A DNA stretch of 64,000 nt from the NCBI RefSeq assembly GCF_013201825.1, contig NZ_CP053836.1, forward strand, positions 1,240,001 through 1,304,000, written 5' to 3'. This document shows, one piece after another, positions 62,330-64,000 of the stretch. The notes under the pieces are model-generated. The model was given only the letters and a program-made list of their open reading frames with translations. It did no database searches and had not been told where the DNA came from. This stretch comes from Halarcobacter ebronensis. Its GTDB lineage: Bacteria > Campylobacterota > Campylobacteria > Campylobacterales > Arcobacteraceae. How positions within the stretch are numbered: position 1 is the stretch's first letter; each line of letters begins with the position of its first letter. The position numbers and the translations under genes were made by a program.

Positions 62330-63856
62330 TTATTTAGGTGTAGCTAAAAATATCCCAACCCCTTGTATATTATTTGTTTCATCATCAAAGTTAAAGTTTC
62401 CTGCACTTGTTTCCATTCCACTTCCAAAAAAAGAACCATGTAAGCTTCCATTTATAGGGTTATTTTCATGAGTTAATTTTGATGAATAACCTGAACTATT
62501 TATTTTGCCATTATTAAACCCTATGTCATAGTTTTTTTCATCATTAATCACACCATATTTTAAGTTCATACTCCCTGTAAAAGAGTTTATCCCTGCACCA
62601 AAATCAAATTTAAAGTTCAAAGATGAACCACCGCTATCAATGTCGTATAAAGTATTATTATCAACTATATATCCACCTATATATCCAGCAATATCGGTAT
62701 CAAATGATTTAGTAGTTTTTGAAGTATTATTTATTAAACTACTTATATAACTTGTATCAGTTTTAACACCTGCAATCCAATATGTTTTGTTATAAGGATT
62801 TTCTACTGAAAGCCATGTTCCATCTGCTAGGAATTTCTCATCTGTTGTTATATAAGAGTAAGTACTTATTTCCGTAAAAGCAGCATCAGTAATATTTTGG
62901 TTATTTATAATTATCAGAGAGCCATTTTCATTTTTCCCCACTTCTCCAGTTTGAAGAGAATAAGAATTTCCATCATCCTTTGCTGTAATTACATACCCAA
63001 GTGTTGAAAAACCAGAAAAACTAGTATGTTCTGTAGGGATATCAGGCTGAATCTCAGGTTTTTCAGGATTAAGAGGAGGTGTATCTTCTAAAACTGTAGG
63101 AGGTGTAGTAATATTTTCTTTAGGAGGTGTAACCTTTTCTTTAGGCGTAGTTCCGTCATTTTCACTACTAGGTGTAAGGGTTCCATCTTCATCATCCTTA
63201 GCTCCTGCTTTTTCTTCTTCAGTAGAAGTAGTGCTCTCTTTAGTTTCTGTTGACTCTGTACTATCACTAGACTTAGCATTTAAACCTTTTTGAACACTAT
63301 CTAAGGTATCTTGTTCTAAAGACTCTGGAGGAGTTGGGGCTTTACCTTGTGGAAGTCTTGTAAACTCTTGCTTATCAACATTAACAGTAAAATTATTTGC
63401 AGTAACACTAATAGCACCATCAGTACAAATAATGATTTGTTGATTTCCTATAATAGTAGTTCCTCTAATACCAATAGTTGCACTTTTAGTTCTAAGCTTA
63501 AATCTCTCTTTATTGATTTTACCTATTGCTCCAGTAATAGATTTAAAAGAGCCTTTCATAAAGCCAAAGCTAGCCTTAGAGTCTTCTGGTTTATTTGCAT
63601 CATAAACATAATCAAAGATATTTAAAGTAGAATTTTGTCCTATAGTAATAATAGTATTATCATTCATGGTAATTTGTGCTTTAGAGCCTTTAGAAGAATT
63701 TATAACATCATCTTTTTCTAATTTCTCTCCAAGTTTAGCTAGGATAGTATTTGAATCCCTAGAGATTTTAATATCACCAACTAAAGCTGTTATTTGTCCT
63801 ATACTAGCAAATAAAAAGTTTGCAAGGATAAAAAGTAATAAGAGTATTTTTTTCAT
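62330..63856 (-). CDS. FecR-domain exported protein with TbpB-like C-terminal barrel
   Basis: 508 residues. Signal peptide (KKILLLLFILANFLFA), then a FecR domain (about residues 18-155; GQITALVGDIKISRDS, GSKAQITMNDNTIITIGQNS, RFKLRTKSATIGIRGTTII). A Pro/Thr/Glu/Asp-rich linker (about 165-265, with TPPTVLEDTPP) leads to a Gly/Ser/Asn-rich beta region (270-508). The ending NGSLHGSFFGSGMETSAGNFNF and GVGIFLATPK follows the G-x-F-x-G, E-x-x-G-x-F pattern of TbpB-like barrels of Slam-exported proteins. AAGGA precedes the ATG. Operon with the outer-membrane protein upstream. Confidence 0.7.
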   Translation of the reverse strand: MKKILLLLFILANFLFASIGQITALVGDIKISRDSNTILAKLGEKLEKDDVINSSKGSKAQITMNDNTIITIGQNSTLNIFDYVYDANKPEDSKASFGFMKGSFKSITGAIGKINKERFKLRTKSATIGIRGTTIIGNQQIIICTDGAISVTANNFTVNVDKQEFTRLPQGKAPTPPESLEQDTLDSVQKGLNAKSSDSTESTETKESTTSTEEEKAGAKDDEDGTLTPSSENDGTTPKEKVTPPKENITTPPTVLEDTPPLNPEKPEIQPDIPTEHTSFSGFSTLGYVITAKDDGNSYSLQTGEVGKNENGSLIIINNQNITDAAFTEISTYSYITTDEKFLADGTWLSVENPYNKTYWIAGVKTDTSYISSLINNTSKTTKSFDTDIAGYIGGYIVDNNTLYDIDSGGSSLNFKFDFGAGINSFTGSMNLKYGVINDEKNYDIGFNNGKINSSGYSSKLTHENNPINGSLHGSFFGSGMETSAGNFNFDDETNNIQGVGIFLATPK

Positions 63857-63865
63857 GTTAAATCC

Positions 63866-64000
63866 TTAAAATGTATAAATCAATGAAGATTTAATAACTT
63901 GTTTTTTATAATCAAAGGGTGCTTGGTTTGACATATTGTTTGTAACTGTTCCTTTTAGGGCAAAGATTAAGTTTTCTTTTATTGGTCTACTTATTCCAAT
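63866..64000 (-). CDS. Outer-membrane barrel protein, C-terminal fragment (possible Slam)
   Basis: Only the last 44 codons are in the window. They read as alternating beta strands and end in IYTF with the terminal Phe of outer-membrane beta barrels. The last segment NMSNQAPFDYKKQVIKSSLIYTF resembles the end of Slam-type surface lipoprotein assembly modulators. The gene is 9 bp upstream of the FecR/TbpB-like gene on the same strand, so they form an operon. The N-terminal part outside the window is needed to confirm. Confidence 0.5.
   Translation of the reverse strand: MGISRPIKENLIFALKGTVTNNMSNQAPFDYKKQVIKSSLIYTF

Overview
The window is AT-rich, gene-dense bacterial DNA that looks like a chromosome of the Campylobacterota, most likely an Arcobacteraceae member. 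This is inferred from gene content: short Sua5/YciO protein directly behind carB, metY-metX-xseB run, YeeE/YedE sulfur transporter, TolC with SPOR-like tails, LapA-like adhesin locus. It also fits the base composition and the strong AAGGA-type ribosome binding sites. No species-level call is possible from sequence alone.

Layout. 1-1.2 kb: end of a probable nickel ECF-transporter accessory pair (NikK/NikL-like). 1.2-3.0 kb: a small TetR regulon with three shared AACTAACT sites. 3.0-5.2 kb: hydrolase, methyltransferase and a CatB-type acetyltransferase. 5.2-17.8 kb: mostly single-gene housekeeping and accessory functions (PsiE-like protein, 2-hydroxyacid dehydrogenase, a possible clan CD peptidase, two cupins, DoxX, class 3 lipase, polysaccharide deacetylase, SlyD, LysE exporter, a matrixin-like metalloprotease, GNAT, AcpH, YeeE/YedE transporter), many ended by clear hairpin terminators. 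17.9-23.3 kb: adenosine deaminase, a BLH-type phosphatase-like protein, then metY-metX-xseB-radC and a PemK-like protein.

23.3-33.0 kb is a defence island: a candidate small RNA and a 23-bp direct repeat, then hsdM-hsdS-rhuM-hsdR, a ficA-fic toxin/antitoxin pair (the 50-residue antitoxin is easily missed), and a HigB/HigA-type pair. 33.1-37.6 kb returns to core genes (ThiF-like, carB, short Sua5).

37.6-57.9 kb is one functional locus for secreting a giant adhesin. On the minus strand are a PAS-HlyD fusion adaptor and a LuxR-type regulator. Divergently on the plus strand are a TolC with two SPOR-like domains, a LapB-type ABC exporter, and a 4414-residue adhesin. The adhesin carries 27 copies of a 105-residue Ig-like repeat, identical in protein and differing at only two synonymous sites that I could see. 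Type I secretion would carry the adhesin across both membranes; the N-terminal retention-like module suggests it stays anchored and may be released by proteolysis.

57.9-62.3 kb: a tRNA-Glu gene whose 3' part plus 36 bp of flank is perfectly repeated (82 bp) 3.8 kb downstream, bracketing an AraC/PchR-like regulator and a TonB-dependent receptor with Fur-box-like sites. No integrase is present. A second imperfect repeat pair lies just inside, and a broken REP-associated (Y1) transposase lies just outside. 62.3-64 kb: a FecR-domain protein with a TbpB-like C-terminal barrel, preceded in its operon by the end of an outer-membrane barrel protein that could be a Slam-type translocator.
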